Below, one piece after another: positions 62,874 through 64,000 of a stretch of 64,000 nucleotides of DNA (its first letter is position 1; every line of letters begins with the position of its first letter). Below the pieces are notes generated by a model, which saw only the letters and a program-made list of their open reading frames with translations, was not told the DNA's origin and ran no database searches. The translations under genes were made by a program, and so were the position numbers. Source of the DNA: Paenibacillus solanacearum (GTDB lineage: Bacteria; Bacillota; Bacilli; Paenibacillales; NBRC-103111); assembly GCF_910593845.1 (NCBI RefSeq), contig NZ_CAJVAS010000031.1, forward strand, positions 1 through 64,000. Direction: 5' to 3'.

Positions 62874-63497
62874 TTATATATTATGCGCCGCCAACGTCCA
62901 GACGACCTTCGGTTTGTCGTACCGGTTCATCGTCTGTTCGTCCACGAATGCAATATCCCAATCCCGGAACAGCAGTTCAAGCGCCGGACGGTCAAAAAAA
63001 CGTTTGCGCTTGCCTTTCCATTCGTAATAGTTCGGTTCGAGCATCGCGCCGCGGCCTGCTCCATACTCCACGTCTTTCGTCGAGTTCACCCGGCACAGCA
63101 GCATTCCTCCCGGCTTCAGCACGCCGCGGATTTCGGAGACGATCGCTTCCGTATCGCTCCAGGCAAAATAGTGCAGGCTCAAATCGGCGATGACCGCATA
63201 CGCCGAGCTGCGCGCAAAGGGCAGCGGCTTCAGCAGATCAACCAGACGCGTATCTGCCTCCGGAGCAATTTCGTTCACGCGTTTCAACGCCTCCGGCGAA
63301 AGATCGCAGGCGATCACGGAAAAGCCGCGCTCTGTCAAATACAGCGTGTCGTTGCCTGCGCCGCAGCCCAAATCGATCACGGGCGTAGCCTTCGATGGCG
63401 ACAGCTCCGCCAAAAACGGCTCCAGCCAATGATCGTATTGGACCTGCCTCGCATGTATATTCCGGTAAATGTCGTCCCAGAACTGTCTCTCCTCCAT
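62874..63497 (-). CDS. Class I SAM-dependent methyltransferase
   Basis: A 207-residue methyltransferase with motif I VIDLGCGAGNDTLYL near residue 40, motif II ACDLSPEAL near 63 and the post-I region DLLKPLPFARSS near 86. The GVLKPGGMLLCRV segment is motif III. No specific substrate can be inferred; tellurite or thiol methyltransferases share this shape. Same strand and close spacing to the DinB gene suggests co-transcription. Confidence 0.88.
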   Translation of the reverse strand: MEERQFWDDIYRNIHARQVQYDHWLEPFLAELSPSKATPVIDLGCGAGNDTLYLTERGFSVIACDLSPEALKRVNEIAPEADTRLVDLLKPLPFARSSAYAVIADLSLHYFAWSDTEAIVSEIRGVLKPGGMLLCRVNSTKDVEYGAGRGAMLEPNYYEWKGKRKRFFDRPALELLFRDWDIAFVDEQTMNRYDKPKVVWTLAAHNI

Positions 63498-63523
63498 ATG
63501 CCCTCCTTTTTTTCACGACAAAC

Positions 63524-63551
63524 GGCTTTGTCTCGTTACCGAAACAAAGCC
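63524..63551 (-). terminator. Hairpin after the FtsJ-type gene
   Basis: GGCTTTGT and ACAAAGCC perfect arms around a 12-base loop, 12 bases after the stop on the minus strand; T-run weak. Confidence 0.5.
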
Positions 63552-63563
63552 TTGGGATTTTAC

Positions 63564-64000
63564 TTACAATCGGATCATAAATAGCGTCAGCTCATCGCGG
63601 TTATGAAACAGCTGCTTGGCCTGCTGCAGCTCCAATTCCGGCGACAAGTCCCCGACCGCTTCGCGCAGCGACTGGAATGCTTTCTTATGCATCAGCTTCA
63701 GCGTAATGACGGCCGTCCCTCCGGGCTGAAGCGCGTACAGCAGCCCTTTGACGAGCTTCGTCATTTGCCGGTGCCCCCAGCTCATGTCGCAGACGAGCAG
63801 ATCAAATGTGCCGTCCGCAAACGTCACGTCTCCGGCATTTTTTTGCAGCCACGTCAGCTTCGGATGGTGCAGCAGCGCAGCATCCAGCTTCGCCGGATCG
63901 ACAGCCGTCACCTGCAGCCCGCGTTCCAGCAGCAGCGAGGTCCAGCCTCCCGGCGCCGCTCCGATATCCAGCGCAGAACGGTATTGCGCGAAATCGAGCC
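63564..64000 (-). CDS. FtsJ-type SAM-dependent RNA methyltransferase, 5' end outside window
   Basis: The frame is open to the right edge. The visible 145 residues contain the FtsJ/RlmM-like SAM motif ALDIGAAPGGWTSLLLERG near the edge, followed by VTAVDPAKL, CDMSWG and a GGTAVITLKL strand. FtsJ-like enzymes methylate ribose 2'-OH of rRNA. The N-terminus and any THUMP-like domain lie outside the window, so RlmM versus other FtsJ relatives cannot be decided. Confidence 0.82.
   Translation of the reverse strand, partial: LDFAQYRSALDIGAAPGGWTSLLLERGLQVTAVDPAKLDAALLHHPKLTWLQKNAGDVTFADGTFDLLVCDMSWGHRQMTKLVKGLLYALQPGGTAVITLKLMHKKAFQSLREAVGDLSPELELQQAKQLFHNRDELTLFMIRL

Noticed and set aside
1..64000. 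CRISPR array, rRNA, tRNA, riboswitch or prophage signals
   Set aside because: No regularly spaced repeats, no conserved RNA gene sequence and no cluster of phage genes were recognised by eye; a covariance model scan would be decisive for RNAs.

Overview
The window looks like a chromosomal segment of an endospore-forming Firmicute close to Paenibacillus (Paenibacillaceae). The evidence is the mixed gene content: Spo0E-like, KapB-like and YhcN/YlaJ-type sporulation genes, a YtxJ bacilliredoxin, YesM/YesN-type two-component genes, Gfo/Idh/MocA oxidoreductases, strong GGAGG ribosome sites with frequent TTG and GTG starts, and fairly high GC with low-GC promoters. I saw no rRNA, tRNA, CRISPR array or prophage.

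Layout. 1-1420: the end of an IS1182-type transposase abuts an mraY paralogue that has lost its 5' end, followed by a zinc-ribbon gene. 1504-12874: housekeeping and accessory enzymes (two GNATs, a Cu/Zn-SOD lipoprotein, a nitrilase, a WYL regulator, an aldo/keto reductase and a Gfo/Idh dehydrogenase with a divergent AraC regulator, topoisomerase III, a TIGR01777 epimerase). 13235-17699: a MarR regulator and a 1292-residue pseudokinase-AAA-helical repeat protein. 17946-19660: esterase, YtxJ and YsnB-type phosphoesterase. 19822-27557: a five-gene ABC export-type operon (ATPase, lipoprotein adaptor, giant FtsX-type permease, a second ATPase fused to an AbrB/SpoVT-like domain, and a large secreted protein). 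27828-31109: a YesM/YesN-type sensor and regulator pair. 31392-38132: AIM24 protein, PurT, a redox-type HxlR regulator with palindromic operators, Spo0E-like protein, an orphan OmpR regulator, a YhcN/YlaJ lipoprotein and a TRIC channel. 38140-42437: a dehydrogenase, then a thioredoxin / KapB / histidine kinase / NarL-type regulator run. 42518-46322: two ABC-F genes. 46355-49394: M42 peptidase, ASCH protein, membrane protein, Dabb protein and Nudix hydrolase. 49538-62045: a complete Tad (Flp) pilus locus. 62382-64000: DinB, a methyltransferase and a partial FtsJ-type methyltransferase.

How the parts work together. The Tad locus reads right to left: CpaE-like, CpaF, TadB, TadC, Flp pilin, three TadE/TadG-type pseudopilins, prepilin peptidase, DUF6382-FHA protein and PP2C phosphatase. 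It is closed by a clear terminator but interrupted by one oppositely oriented secreted repeat protein. The FHA and PP2C genes suggest phospho-control of pilus assembly, although no kinase gene lies in the locus. The ABC operon pairs one permease with two different ATPases, one carrying an unexpected AbrB-like tail; I consider it the least conventional system in the window. Gene starts were moved to the best ribosome-site-supported codon where the longest open frame was implausible.
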